Shown piece by piece: positions 23,237-33,660 of a stretch of 64,000 nucleotides of DNA. The notes under the pieces were generated by a model. That model saw only the letters and a list, made by a program, of their open reading frames with translations. It did no database searches and had not been told where the DNA came from. The stretch spans positions 32,753 to 96,752 of the forward strand of contig WNNJ02003021.1 of NCBI GenBank assembly GCA_012934845.2. Direction: 5' to 3'. The first letter of the stretch is position 1; every line of letters starts with the position of its first letter. The position numbers and the translations under genes were made by a program. Source of the stretch: Pomphorhynchus laevis. Taxonomy: Eukaryota > Acanthocephala > Palaeacanthocephala > Echinorhynchida > Pomphorhynchidae.

Positions 23237-23830
23237 TCAGTTAATAGAACGGAATATTGTTATATTAATTCTAGAACAGTGACTTGTAAAAATTGTTTCT
23301 AAATTTAAATCACTACATTCATATGTTGTGTTCATATTTAAATCATTATAATTAACTTCTTTCATCAGTATATCATAATAAAGCTTTTTGCATATGAAGA
23401 CAAAGTTATTACTAGCTTTATCAATAATTGTTATTATATAGTTTTGCTTTAATTTAGTAAGTTCTGTATACATATCTTTATTAATTTTATTTTTCCCTTT
23501 ATAATTGTTTGTTATTTTCATGTTCTCTCTAATTTTATCAAATATATAAGTTTTCCAAATGTTTATCTTTGATGTATTTAAACTTTTACTATTAATCAAC
23601 TTAGCAAAGTAAGCATTTAAGTCATTATACCTTTTTGATAGCATTTTCCTTAATTCATTGTTTTCAATTAATTCTAGATTATGGGTACATATATGTTCAT
23701 TTATTTTATCAAAATTAAGATTTTTGCAATTGCATTCAGTTTCTGTAATGTTTCTAATATTATGTTACTTCAATTCTTTATTATAATTACAAATTTTTCG
23801 TCCTAATGGCGGTAACAGTTTATACCTGAT
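23237..23830 (-). mobile_element. Penelope-like RT fragment
   Basis: The minus strand (23830 to 23237) reads EHICTHNLELIENNELRK, then LSKRYNDLNAYFAKLINS, NIWKTYIFDKI, then YTELTKLKQNYIITIIDKAS and VFICKKLYYDILMKEV. The pattern 'LNIIEN.ELR', a helical spacer, then 'I.DKASN..VF..K..Y' matches the N-terminal RT part of Penelope-like elements as I recall it. The same protein is encoded on the plus strand at 43633-44320, which supports a real coding origin. The YxDD region is absent. Confidence 0.5.
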
Positions 23831-23875
23831 TTTAGATTTACTTCAATCTGATCATAATATTTAAAAGTTTACCTA

Positions 23876-24117
23876 TTAAATATATAAAAAAATATTCATT
23901 GAACGTGGCAAATGAGTGCCAGCGCACGCGTAGATGACCTCAACAAAACAAAAATGTAAATTATGTGTCGAGAAGGTGTGAACGGAGGAGGTGTTTGAAT
24001 GTGATAAAGGAGGGAGCGCGGCGGACGTCGAGAGGGAATTGATTCTAGGCGAATGAGGCGGCGACGAGGAAGGATCGGAGACCATAGTTGTTGGAGTAAT
24101 TGGGAACGTGGAGTAAG
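23876..24117 (-). mobile_element. Family A LINE 3' tail
   Basis: It is a minus-strand copy of the last 240 bp of family A, including the C-terminal codons and the hairpin (about 23909-23925, one mismatch in the stem). It is inserted just upstream of the Penelope-like fragment, and only the tail was copied. Confidence 0.75.
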
Positions 24118-25039
24118 TATACCTATAATTTACATTTACCCATAATTTTTTACAACAATTTTCGATTACATATTACCTCGCTGATCGCACACTCGTAAGC
24201 GTTCCTGAAGCACAACATGGTTCGATTCTAACTGTGTAATTTCTTAGCATTGCATGTGTTACGCTTTTCGCATCTATCTCCGTTTCCTCAAACGAGGTTC
24301 TACTGTTTTCCTCCGAGTATCGTAATGACTAACTAAATATTCGTCGTTCGTATTACTCTCTCCTACGAAGTAAGTGCACACTCTTCTGGCAGAATAAACT
24401 TATTTCGAACCCAAAGTCTACTTGGCACACATAAACTCACTCCTCTTACGTTCTTCAACACCTAGTAACATCGATCCAAACTTGTTTTATTCTTATCTAC
24501 AATCTAAATATGCTAATACTTTATCATCTATCCATTCAAATCCCCAATCATCGACTGCCTCAATACAATTCTCTCTTTCTGAACTCTTCTATCTCCTTCC
24601 CGTTTCTTCTGACGAAATTTCAAAAGTTCTCCTTTCATCGCATAACAAATCTTATCTACCGACCTTCTTCATATGTACTTAATTAAACTTATCTGCCATT
24701 CGGTATCTCCGCTTCTGACAGCATTGTTCAATTCTTCTATCCGGAACTGCACTGTTCCGTCAAAATGGAAATCTGCCATTGTCCGTTAACTTCTAGAAAA
24801 CACTCTCTCGACATTTTCACTCCTGTCCCCATATCGTCATATATCTCTTCTCCCAATACTATGTGCTAAATCAGGTTAATACCTATCTTCTATCGTCAAA
24901 TTTATATCCCCTGTTTTTATTTGCTTTCTAATCATTCCACAGAATTACCGTGTCACAAAGTCTTTGGTGATCTTCTACAATCACGATAGAACAAACTTCG
25001 CAGCGTCATAATCTCTTTTGACCTATCATCTGCATACAA
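24118..25039 (+). mobile_element. Old family A-like RT fragment
   Basis: The frame 24422-24682 resembles the linker and early RT of the full copy (NIDPNLFYSYLQSKYANTLS, LSELFYLLPVSSDEIS). Later, around 24940-25035, KVFGDLLQS and VIISFDLSSA represent RT motif A. Substitutions and stops are dense, so this is an older subfamily. It ends abruptly at about 25036. Confidence 0.6.
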
Positions 25040-25330
25040 GCGCAGGCACTGAGCACTAACGTTTCAACATGCTGTAATACTTGGATGGTCTATAGAGAAT
25101 CCATGTTAGACCGGTAAGCAGTCTACTAATAGAATATGTTGGAATTGATGTTATGTCATTTCGACTTCAGCAGCGAATGGATTAAGCCAATGTACATGTG
25201 ATAGACAATTATAAACCATCCTTAAATCTGCTTTTAAGGCATTATCACTCCCGCCAAATGATTTTGAAATCAACGATTTTGGACTAGTAAAACCCGGGGC
25301 TCTAAACGAGAGATATGGCCTAATAGATTT
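25040..25330 (-). mobile_element. Family E LINE, segment 3' of the nested family A copy
   Basis: The minus strand continues the family E endonuclease region across the nested insertion: ISKPN at 26970-26950 is followed by LLGHISRLEP when 25331-26943 is removed. The segment becomes unreadable toward 25040. It is short and has no RT blocks. Confidence 0.5.
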
Positions 25331-26949
25331 AAAAAAAAAGATTTATTTTAACGTGGCAAATGCGTGCCAGCGCACGCTTACATGACCACAACAAAAACAA
25401 AACTGTGAATCAGGCGTCGAGAAGGTGTGAACGGAGGAGGTGTTTGAATGTGATAAAGGAGGGAGCGCGGCGGACGTCGAGAGGGAGTTGATTCCAGGCG
25501 AGTGAGGCGGCGACGAGGAAGGATCGGAGACCGTAGTTGTTGGAGTAATTAGGAACGTGGAGTAAGAGGGTATGACAGGAACGAAGCGATAGCGAGGTGG
25601 GGCGAGTATCGTCTAAGAAAGGAAGGTTGATGAACGATGGGGAGCCGACAGCGATGAGACGAAAAGTAATGAGAAGAAGGCGGAGTTTGATGCGGATGTG
25701 GATGGTGGGCCAGGAGAGTTGGGCAAAATATGTGGATGTGTGGTCGAAGCGACGGAGGCGAAAGAGCACTCGAACTGCGGTGTTGATTATTCGTTGTAGG
25801 GGTAGGATGATGGATTTTGGAGAATTGGCGAAAAGGCTAAGGCAGTAATCGATTTTAGGGAAAAGAAGCGATGAAAGAAGAGACATACAAGAACGGAAGT
25901 CGATAAGGGGGCGGATACGGCGGATGTCACGAAGAATTAAGTTAGACGAGCGGACCTTGTCACGGACGAAGGGTTTAAGGGAAAGGTGATCATCGAAATG
26001 GAAGCCTAAGAAAGTGAGATTGTGGACTATGGGGATAATTGATAAGGCAAAATATACAGTGGGAGGAGATATGTTTGGTTTACGGGGAAGGATCCACATT
26101 ATTTTGGACTTTTCGGCGTTTAGAACGAGATGGAGATTGGAGAGACGCTTGTAGATAGAAGAGAGACAGTTGGAGGCAGAAATGGCGATGTCGTGTATGC
26201 GATGTGCGGGTGCATGAGCATAGATTAGAATGTCATCGGCGTATTGCATGACGTTAAAGGAGTAAGGTTTGATAAATGGAGAGAGATCGCCAAGCAAAAG
26301 AGAGAAAAGCAGGGGACCTAGGACTGAACCTTGTGGAACCCCGCAAAAAATAGGGATGGGAGGGGAGGATGATGAATTAGAACAGACGCGAAAGGAACGG
26401 TCGGATAGATATGAGGCGAACCAAGCTACGGAGGAGGAAGAAAAGCCGTAATCATAACGAAGGCGAGAAAGGAGGACGGAGTGGTCGACAATGTCGAATG
26501 CGGAGGAGAGGTCCAGGGAGATGAGAACACTATATAGAGCCTTGTCTCGAGAAATGAGTAAGTCGTTGTACACTTTTATGCATGCGATTTCTGTCGAGTG
26601 ATTAGAGCGGAAAGCGGATTGGAAAGGAGGGTACAGATTGAATGAGGAGCGATTTCTGTCGAGAGATGGAGGGGAGGATGATGAATTAGAACAGACGCGA
26701 AAGGAACGGTCGGATAGATATGAGGCGAACCAAGCTACGGAGGAGGAAGAAAAGCCGTAATCATAACGAAGGCGAGAAAGGAGGACGGAGTGGTCGACAA
26801 TGTCGAATGCGGAGGAGAGGTCCAGGGAGATGAGAACACTATGTAGAGCCTTGTCTCGAGAAATGAGTAAGTCGTTGTACACTTTTATGCATGCGATTTC
26901 TGTCGAGTGATTAGAGCGGAAAGCGGATTGGAAAGGAGGGTACAGATTT
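25331..26949 (-). mobile_element. Family A LINE (RT to 3' end) with internal duplication and TSD
   Basis: The copy starts 5' at CTGTACCCTCC (26943) and ends with the 3' hairpin (about 25362-25377) and AATAAATC plus T's. AGATTT at 25325-25330 and 26944-26949 bracket it, a likely target-site duplication. The block from YPPFQSAFRSN to SNSSSSPP occurs twice in a row, joined near 26640-26675. It inserted into the family E element on the same strand. Confidence 0.85.
25410..26948 (-). CDS. Family A reverse transcriptase, open frame with repeated block
   Basis: About 510 codons remain open (the frame continues upstream to 27017 into the host element as a chance fusion). Residues in order are: YPPFQSAFRSNHSTEIA, LDLSSAFDIVDHS, a partial motif B region, the same block again, then CGVPQGSVLGP, MQYADDILIYAH with both catalytic Asp, LNAEKSKIMW, and the C-terminal domain to LRSHLLDA and stop at 25410. 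It has no endonuclease and no ORF1, so it is a 5'-truncated insert. The open frame suggests recent insertion. Any expression would depend on flanking promoters. Confidence 0.75.
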   Translation of the reverse strand, partial: NLYPPFQSAFRSNHSTEIACIKVYNDLLISRDKALHSVLISLDLSSAFDIVDHSVLLSRLRYDYGFSSSSVAWFASYLSDRSFRVCSNSSSSPPSLDRNRSSFNLYPPFQSAFRSNHSTEIACIKVYNDLLISRDKALYSVLISLDLSSAFDIVDHSVLLSRLRYDYGFSSSSVAWFASYLSDRSFRVCSNSSSSPPIPIFCGVPQGSVLGPLLFSLLLGDLSPFIKPYSFNVMQYADDILIYAHAPAHRIHDIAISASNCLSSIYKRLSNLHLVLNAEKSKIMWILPRKPNISPPTVYFALSIIPIVHNLTFLGFHFDDHLSLKPFVRDKVRSSNLILRDIRRIRPLIDFRSCMSLLSSLLFPKIDYCLSLFANSPKSIILPLQRIINTAVRVLFRLRRFDHTSTYFAQLSWPTIHIRIKLRLLLITFRLIAVGSPSFINLPFLDDTRPTSLSLRSCHTLLLHVPNYSNNYGLRSFLVAASLAWNQLPLDVRRAPSFITFKHLLRSHLLDA

Positions 26950-28250
26950 GGTTTCGATATAAGACAAATATCAACAAGAGAGTGATTGTCACCATAAAAG
27001 CAGGTGAATTCCGTCACACTGTGTCAAGTGTAAACAATTGATTGTATCAAGTAGTTCAACAGACGCTATATCACAACCTACACCCGCACTATAAATGTTC
27101 TAATCGACTAATGACATATTCATATCTGCCAGGATAACGACATTATCGCTCCTGCCAACCTAAGAAAATCAGCGATGATACTACCAACCTCTACACATGG
27201 ATTCCGGTAAATAACGTCAACAATAATAACTTTGTGATCAGGGATGAATATCCTACCTACAATGCCTCTACTCCATTAAATGAACCAGATCTAATTGCAT
27301 TAAACTTTGCTAAATATCAATATACAGCACAACACCACTACCTTTGCAATCTAATCTGTAAGCAGATAAGAAACACAGTGAGAGAATTCAATTTCCCTGT
27401 CATTAATGCAAGAATTCAACCAAGACTTTGTGATTGCAATGACTAGCGACCTGTTATATTCGATGCGAGAACGTAATTCATAAATTTAGGGTAGGAGATT
27501 GCGAGCATTTGTGTAGAATATTACGTGTTCAAAGTTTTGAACAGTATCAAAAGAGCAGAAATTGAGTATATCTGTCAACTATCCTCGAAATATGAATTCA
27601 TGCAAGGGTGTGCCACAAAGTGATTGGAATTCAACTATATTTAAGGTTCGTCATAATTAAATTATCGTGTAAACGAAGCCATTAAGGATGCGGCAGAAGA
27701 GGTCAAGTGGACTCTAACTTTAGAGGGGTCTAATGTAGACGAGTAATCCGCCGCACAACATGAAAATTCCGAATTGTTAAATTTAATTCACCAGTATTCA
27801 AACGTGACCTAAGTTCTTTCCTAGTTTCACTCAGCATTTGCCTCTTCGATATTTAGATCCTTCAAAAGTTTAACACTTGACCCTTTCAATCGACAAGAAT
27901 TTTTTAAAATGGTTTGAGCATATATCTTATCTGTAAAATCAGCTTTAGCATTCTTGGTCGATCACATCAATGATGATAACTACTAATACTACAAAATAGA
28001 GAAGTTACCTTAATACTATAGAAAACTTATGATGGGCAGTGATTGAGAAAAGTGTAAAATAATGATCTCACAATTTTCAAGTCATCGTTCAAATATTGCT
28101 GATTATTCACGACCGATGACTCTGGAACATTTACGAAGAGTACCGCTTGAGAATCTAGTAAGGATTCAATCGAAATCACTATGTTTGGTGACCTCACACC
28201 GTCAGTAAAAGGCGACAATATTGTGGATATGGTATCATTTTAATCTCTTT
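26950..28250 (-). mobile_element. Family E LINE: ORF1 and endonuclease relic
   Basis: On the minus strand, 28218-28027 encodes ORF1 words (AVLFVNVPES, then LNDDLKIVRSL) that parallel VILANAPES and LNDDIQSLRTIL of the family B ORF1 at 31790. Further along come endonuclease scraps: GSGVVLYI near 27330, VDVIYRNP near 27220, VVILADMNMS near 27130, and SLVDICLISKPN at 26985-26950. These correspond to the GGGV, YR.P, GDFN and TLID positions of LINE endonucleases. Many stops are present. The RT is missing or lies beyond the nested insertion. Confidence 0.55.
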
Positions 28251-28480
28251 ACTCCCAGAGTGAAAATATTGAAAATCTAATAAAATAATAAAAATCTAAT
28301 ATTAATTCGGATGTATCAGAATTATTATACGTAATCACTAAAAACTAAGAACACATTTATTTATAGTAGAATAATATATTAGATAATCAGATATCATCAG
28401 TGGAAATACGTCAGTAGCACGTGTCTGGCCATGCTCTTATGCTGGGTCGAATATTAGAGATCGAAATCTGATAACATTAA
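28251..28480. other. Spacer
   Basis: AT-rich and non-coding, between the family E ORF1 relic and the family B copy. Confidence 0.3.
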
Positions 28481-30420
28481 GTTTCTTTACATATTTGTTA
28501 CAGTACAGAGAAACTGATTATAGGTCATTTAAAAAGTGTCGGAATCATTTCACATATCTCAAGAGACTTAAAAAGCGGCAATTTGAACAAGTACTGATAG
28601 GAAAGTCAGCCAACAATCCTAACATATTATTTAAATATGCAAATTTTAAAAGTAATGTTCGATCTTCTAGCTCTATCATTGGAAACAATGGACGCATTCT
28701 AGTAGATCATTTCGATATTGCTAATGCATTTGGTCGTAAATTTCTCGTATCAGCTACTACTTCTCCTTGTATAGAAATTACTCGTATTAATCCGTCAATT
28801 TTTGATATTCTTCACTTGTTCACAGTTCAAGATGTTATGAAAGAGTTTAAACGACTGAAACCGTCGGGCTCGATTTGCCCAGATTTACTTCCCTCAATAT
28901 ACCTGAAGAATCTTCATGATGTCATTGCTGCGCCTTTATATAGGATATTTATAGCATCATTATATTACGGTATAGTCCCGAATGCATGGAAACGCTCTAT
29001 CATTAAGCCGCTTCATAAGAAAGGTGATCGATCATGTGTAGATAACTACCGACCGGTTAGTTTAACCTCTGTATCGTGTCGTGTATTAGAGAGATTACTT
29101 TATCGGATAATCAGTAACTACCTAGAATCATACAGGTTACTTTCTACTAATCAGCACGGATTCCGTAAAAACTGTTCCACAGTAACCAACCTTTTATTGG
29201 CACAGGAAAGTTGGGGTTCCATAGTGGATGAGGGGTATGCTGTCGATGTCATATTTTTTGACTTCTCCAAAGCATTTGATCATGTACCCCATGACAAGTT
29301 GATTATGAAGATAAGTGCATTAAAAATCAATCCAATTATCATTCGTTGGATATGCAACTTTCTTTCTGGTCGCACATACCAGGTCGCCATTAACGGTACC
29401 CTTTCCGAGCATTATCCAGTTAATGCCGGTGTCCCGCAAGGGTCTGTATTGGGTCCTTTGCTGTTTTGTATTTTCATCAACGATCTACCCAGTGTAATAA
29501 GTTCGCATTCATTATTATTTGCTGACGATTTAAAAATTTGGAGAGCCATCAAGTCGAATTATGATCGTAACATTCTTCAATCAGATATTGACACGGTTCT
29601 TAAGTGGGCACGTTCTAATGGTCTGTCTGTTAATGCCTCGAAGTGCACTTGCATGCACATTCGATCACGTAATATTGTTCCAGTGCCGATATATCATCTC
29701 GGGGATCGAGTGATTAAATTGGTTTCGAGCTATAAAGATCTTGGCGTATTGATAACGGATGATTTCTCCACTCGCCAAAACACTGAGTACATTTGTTCGA
29801 AGGCCATGCGTATGGTTGGTTTCCTTCGCCGATCATTCAGCTATGTGAGTCCACGTTCTTTTAGAGTTCTTGCAAACGCTTTTGTACTAAGTCATTTGTT
29901 ATATGCTTCTCAATGTTCATACCCTCGAACCAGAGATGAGATTAATCGACTTGAGAAGGTGCTACGTAGGGCAACAAAATTAGTACATTCTTTGAGAGAA
30001 CTTCCTTACGAGGACCTGTCTTCGGTCTTTAAATATGCAGTCATTATGTGATATTCGTGACTCGCGGGATCTGTGTCTTGTATGGGAGGTATTTCACAAT
30101 GAACACCATGTGTTGCGTGGGCTCTTCAACATTCGATCAACTCGAGCTTTGCGAGGTCACTCGTTTTATCTTAGTCGCCAACGAATAGTACATTCTAGGA
30201 CGATTCAATTTGGACAACGAATAATAAATTCATGGAATCGTTTAAGCGATGATATTGTAAATGCGGGAACTCGTGAGCTCTTTAAACGACAGATTATTTT
30301 AAATTGTTAACTGATTTGTTTTTGATTTTCTCTTTTTCTTTTATTTTGACTATCGATTTGTCAGCAACTGTGAGCTATGCTCGTAACGTTGTCTACATAA
30401 TAATAATAGTACTGAATTTG
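28481..30420 (+). mobile_element. Family B LINE, RT to 3' end
   Basis: It is 5' truncated between endonuclease and RT. It contains a nearly intact RT (next entry), a C-terminal domain, a 3' hairpin (GAGC-TAT-GCTC near 30370-30380) and AAT/ATA repeats (about 30398-30409). The RT has the FADD box and the STNQHGFRKNCST block seen in jockey/CR1-group elements. Confidence 0.85.
28495..30310 (+). pseudogene. Family B reverse transcriptase, one frameshift from intact
   Basis: The frame 28495-30051 (518 codons) runs through FKRLKPSGSICPDLLP, WKRSIIKPLHKKGDRS, NYRPVSLTSVSCRVLER, QHGFRKNCSTVTNL, VIFFDFSKAFDHVPHD (motif A), AGVPQGSVLGPLLF (motif B), LLFADDLKIWRAI (motif C, both Asp intact), NASKCTCM, and the C-terminal RRATKLVHSLRELPYED. 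A single one-base shift near 30018 moves the end into the frame 30035-30310 (CDIRDSRDLCLVWEVF to the stop). All catalytic residues are present. It lacks endonuclease and ORF1, so it could only act in trans. Confidence 0.85.
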
Positions 30421-30505
30421 ATTTTTTCTCTCTTTTTTAGTTTTATTTATTAGTAGACCTGTAAGTGGCTCCGTCCACATTTGCCACATAAATAAATTAA
30501 TTTCC
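30418..30505 (+). mobile_element. Family A-like 3' tail
   Basis: It has the typical end of family A: GTAGACCTGTAA, a stem GTGG-CTCCGT-CCAC, ATTTGCCACATAAATAAAT. The stem sequence differs from other copies but still pairs. Only the terminal 85 bp are present, directly behind the family B tail. Confidence 0.55.
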
Positions 30506-30828
30506 TTTTGATGACCTATAATCCTTATTCTAATGCATCGTATGTTATTCATTAGTTAATTCGTAAAAATTGACTTTTATTTTAAATTTCAATCATAAAT
30601 TTTAACTTGATATAAATTATATAAAAAAACGTTAAAAAAGTCTTTGTTATTAAAATTCTTACAATTTGTATGAAGCTTACTGAAATCATATTACAATTTG
30701 TATAAAGCTTACTGAGATCATATTGGGGGACTGTTGAGATAAACAAATTACAATAAATAGCATACATCACAAATTGGATTACAATTGGATTGTTTACAAA
30801 ACAGCTTGCCAGCGGAACAAAACACATA
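30506..30828. other. AT-rich spacer
   Basis: No gene. The phrase TTACAATTTGTATxAAGCTTACTGA is present twice in tandem (30658-30682 and 30690-30714), a 32-bp duplication. Confidence 0.5.
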
Positions 30829-32392
30829 ATGACACGAAAAACATTGAAGCTTAAAGGTAAGAAGTCCAATGTAAACACCGTATCTCTAAACGCAAGCATA
30901 ATTGATGAGTGTACATCTGTCCAAGTTCAGTGTTCGAATGATTTGTGTGACACCTGAACCGCTATTTGTATGAGCAAGTTGAAAAAGAATTCCGATGATG
31001 CTTATTTATGTGGCTTTTGTGCTGTGAAGGAGCTTAATGTTTTGAGAAGACGTTTGGTCGAATTTGAAGAAGCACATAACAAATCTCTCAGTCGAACCGT
31101 TCTCATGGACGATAAAATATCCTCTTCCAAAGCTCAACATCCTCTTAAAAATATAGTTCCTGTGGATGCGCTGGTTGGGGATGATACGACTGCCTGCGTT
31201 ATTCCTCTAGATGAGAATACAAACGATCGAAAATTGCAACAAATTGTGAAAATACAGTCCCTAAAGTATCACATACCACGAACGATAGGACTACCTGCGT
31301 TGTCGTTGATCGTCCTTCTCCCGATATTGCTTTACATATTGACAACCGAACTCGAACAACTGGCGCTCATATCGGCAGCGATAGACCTGTAACATCCCGT
31401 ATTTGGAAGTGGGGATATTTTCGTTCTTCCTATTCAACTCCAAATTCTGTGTCAAGACCGTATGACGAAGTCTCGAAATATATTCTGTCTGATGAAGCGA
31501 TTTCACAAAGTGATACACCGAAGATGTCGAATGCTCACAATGCGACATTTCGTACTATCTCAAACAAAGATGGTCAGTGCGTTTCCTCGGGCAACACACA
31601 CGTCATCTTGATGTCACCATCCAGTTCTTTTGAGTCTCATGATTCACATACACAGACATACTTATCTAGCTTGCGGTATATTGTTAAAACGGATACTCAA
31701 ATACCCAGCTTACGTGCATGTACAGATACACAATCTGCTGTGTCCTGCGATAGGGTGATCTCAAATAAGCGTATATATAATAGAGGATGCTCAGTTATTC
31801 TAGCTAATGCGCCCGAGTCTATCTTCGAGAATGCGCAAGCACTACTGAATGACGACATTCAGAGTTTAAGGACTATTCTGGCGGATGTACTCGGCTCCTG
31901 TGACATTGAGACAGTCCAAAAAGTTAAACTTGTCGCTCTTTTCCGCCTAGGTAAGCGTAATGCTTTAAATAATAAACCCCGACTACTCAAAGCTGTCTTC
32001 CATAACCAACTTCATGCTACCTTAATGTTGCGAAACTCGTTTCGTCGCAAAAAGTCTAACATTCGCCTGCTGAAAGATTTTGATGTATCAGAACGAAAAA
32101 AATTATCGAAGATTAAAGAGGAACTAGCATCTCGTGTTGCTAAAGGAGAAACAAATCTCTATGTGAAAAATTTTTCAGATTGTGAAGCGACGCACCCGGC
32201 TGAGTTGGAGCCCACTAGTCATGTCGCCTCGCGTGCATTCTGTTATCGAAATGGGCTCGTCTACTTTGCCTATCAGAGTCTAAATGGTTTAGCGTCCGGG
32301 TTATTAGGATGTGTAAGGGGTGATAGGAATACTCCCAGAGGTATGTTGGATCATTTTGAAATACTCCATTGTAATGTTCGCAGTCTTATATA
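30829..32392 (+). pseudogene. Family B ORF1: PHD-like finger, coiled coil and conserved C-terminal block
   Basis: The ATG at 30829 (MTRKTLKLKGKK) leads to VQCSNDLCDT, an in-frame TGA at 30955 where a Trp is expected, then CMSKLKKN and AYLCGFCAVKE: a PHD-like finger with C-x4-C and final C-x2-C. A helical stretch follows (LNVLRRRLVEFEEAH). The frame 31449-32420 holds the conserved ORF1 core: RGCSVILANAPES, LNDDIQSLRTILADVLG, LFRLGKR, KPRLLKAVF, RRKKSNIRLLKDFDVSERKKL, RVAKGETNLYVKNF. The start of ORF2 (ILHCNVRSL) appears at 32360-32390 and is cut by the next insertion. Confidence 0.65.
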
Positions 32393-33660
32393 CCCAATGC
32401 AACTCCTTCTGGCAGCATAAAATCATCACTTCATTCAACTCTAAGACTCTCTGGCATACTTTTAACTCAATCCTTGCTCGCTCCTCTTCGCCGTGCAACA
32501 TCAATGCCAATGATTATTCGTCATTTCTCCAGACTAAAGTATCCACGTTGCTCTCTCACACCCCGGTCTCCATCCTATCCCACTCTGCCCAGTCTACTCT
32601 CATCCTTCCGGAACTCTTTCATCTCCCAGTCTCACCTACAGAAGTATCATCTGTCCTCATGTCCTTGCCCAACAAAACCTCACCTGCCGATCCCCTGCCT
32701 ACTCACATATTAAAATCTATATGCTCATCGATATCCCCATTTCTCACAACCTTGTTTAACTCGTCCATCCGCAGTCGTATCTTCCCTTCACACTGGAAAT
32801 CCGCAATCGTTCGTCCCCTCCTTAAGAAACAATCGCTAGACCTCTCCCTTCCTTCTAGCTATCGCCCCATTTCAATACTCCTTACTCTTTCTAAGCTCTT
32901 AGAACGCTTCATCTTAATACAAATCAACACTTATCTCTCCTCATCCAATCTGTACCCTCCTTTCCAATCCGCTTTCCGCTCTAATCACTCGACAGAAATC
33001 GCATGCATAAAAGTGTACAACGACTTACTCATTTCTCGAGACAAGGCTCTATATAGTGTTCTCATCTCCCTCGACCTCTCCTCCGCATTCGACATTGTCG
33101 ACCACTCCGTCCTCCTTTCTTGCCTTCGTTATGATTACGGCTTTTCTTCCTCCTCCGTAGCATGGTTCGCCTCATATCTATCCGACCGTTCCTTTCGCGT
33201 CTGTTCTAATTCATCATCCTCCCCTCCCATCCCTATTTTTTGCGGGGTCCCACAAGGTTCAGTCCTAGGTCCCCTGCTTTTCTCTCTTCTGCTTGGCGAT
33301 CTCTCTCCGTTTATCAAACCTTACTCCTTTAAGGTCATGCAATACGCCGATGACATTCTAATCTATGCTCATGAACCCGCACATCGCATACACGATATCG
33401 GCATTTCTGCCTCCAACTGTCTTTCTTCTATCTACAAACGTCTCTCCAATCTCCATCTCGTTCTAAACCCCGAAAAGTCCAAAATAATGTGGATACTTCC
33501 CCGTAAACCAAACATATCTCCTCCCACTGTATATTTTGCCTTATCAATTATCCCCATAGTCTACAATCTCACTTTCTTAGGCTTCCATTTCGATGATCAC
33601 ATTTCCCTTAAACCCTTCGTCCGTGACAAGGTCCGCTCGTCTAACTTAATTCTCCGTGAC
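32393..33660 (+). mobile_element. Family A LINE, linker to C-terminal domain, cut by satellite
   Basis: It starts at CAATGCAACTCCTTCTGGCAGCATAA, inside the post-endonuclease linker, and replaces the rest of the family B ORF2. It ends at 33660 within the C-terminal domain (SNLILRDI), where AT-rich tandem repeats take over. The 3' UTR is lacking. Confidence 0.85.
32393..33660 (+). CDS. Family A reverse transcriptase, uninterrupted frame
   Basis: About 422 codons are open with no stop: CNSFWQHKIITSFNSKTL, LPNKTSPADPLPTH, WKSAIVRPLLKKQSLD, YRPISILLTLSKLLER, FQSAFRSNHSTEIA, LDLSSAFDIVDHS, CGVPQGSVLGP, MQYADDILIYAH, LNPEKSKIMW, LGFHFDDHISLKPFVRDKV. All RT motifs are intact. The frame reads on into satellite and stops at 33771. 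It has no start codon of its own, no endonuclease and no 3' UTR, so it is not a functional element despite the clean frame. Confidence 0.75.

Noticed and set aside
25410-27017. A single 535-codon gene
   Set aside because: The first 23 or so codons belong to the interrupted family E element; the fusion frame is accidental and the rest is a 5'-truncated RT.
31291-31548. Antisense frames opposite the LINE ORFs (also 25597-25848, 26269-26451, 33135-33317 and similar)
   Set aside because: They mirror the T/C-rich coding strands of known element proteins and have no independent support.
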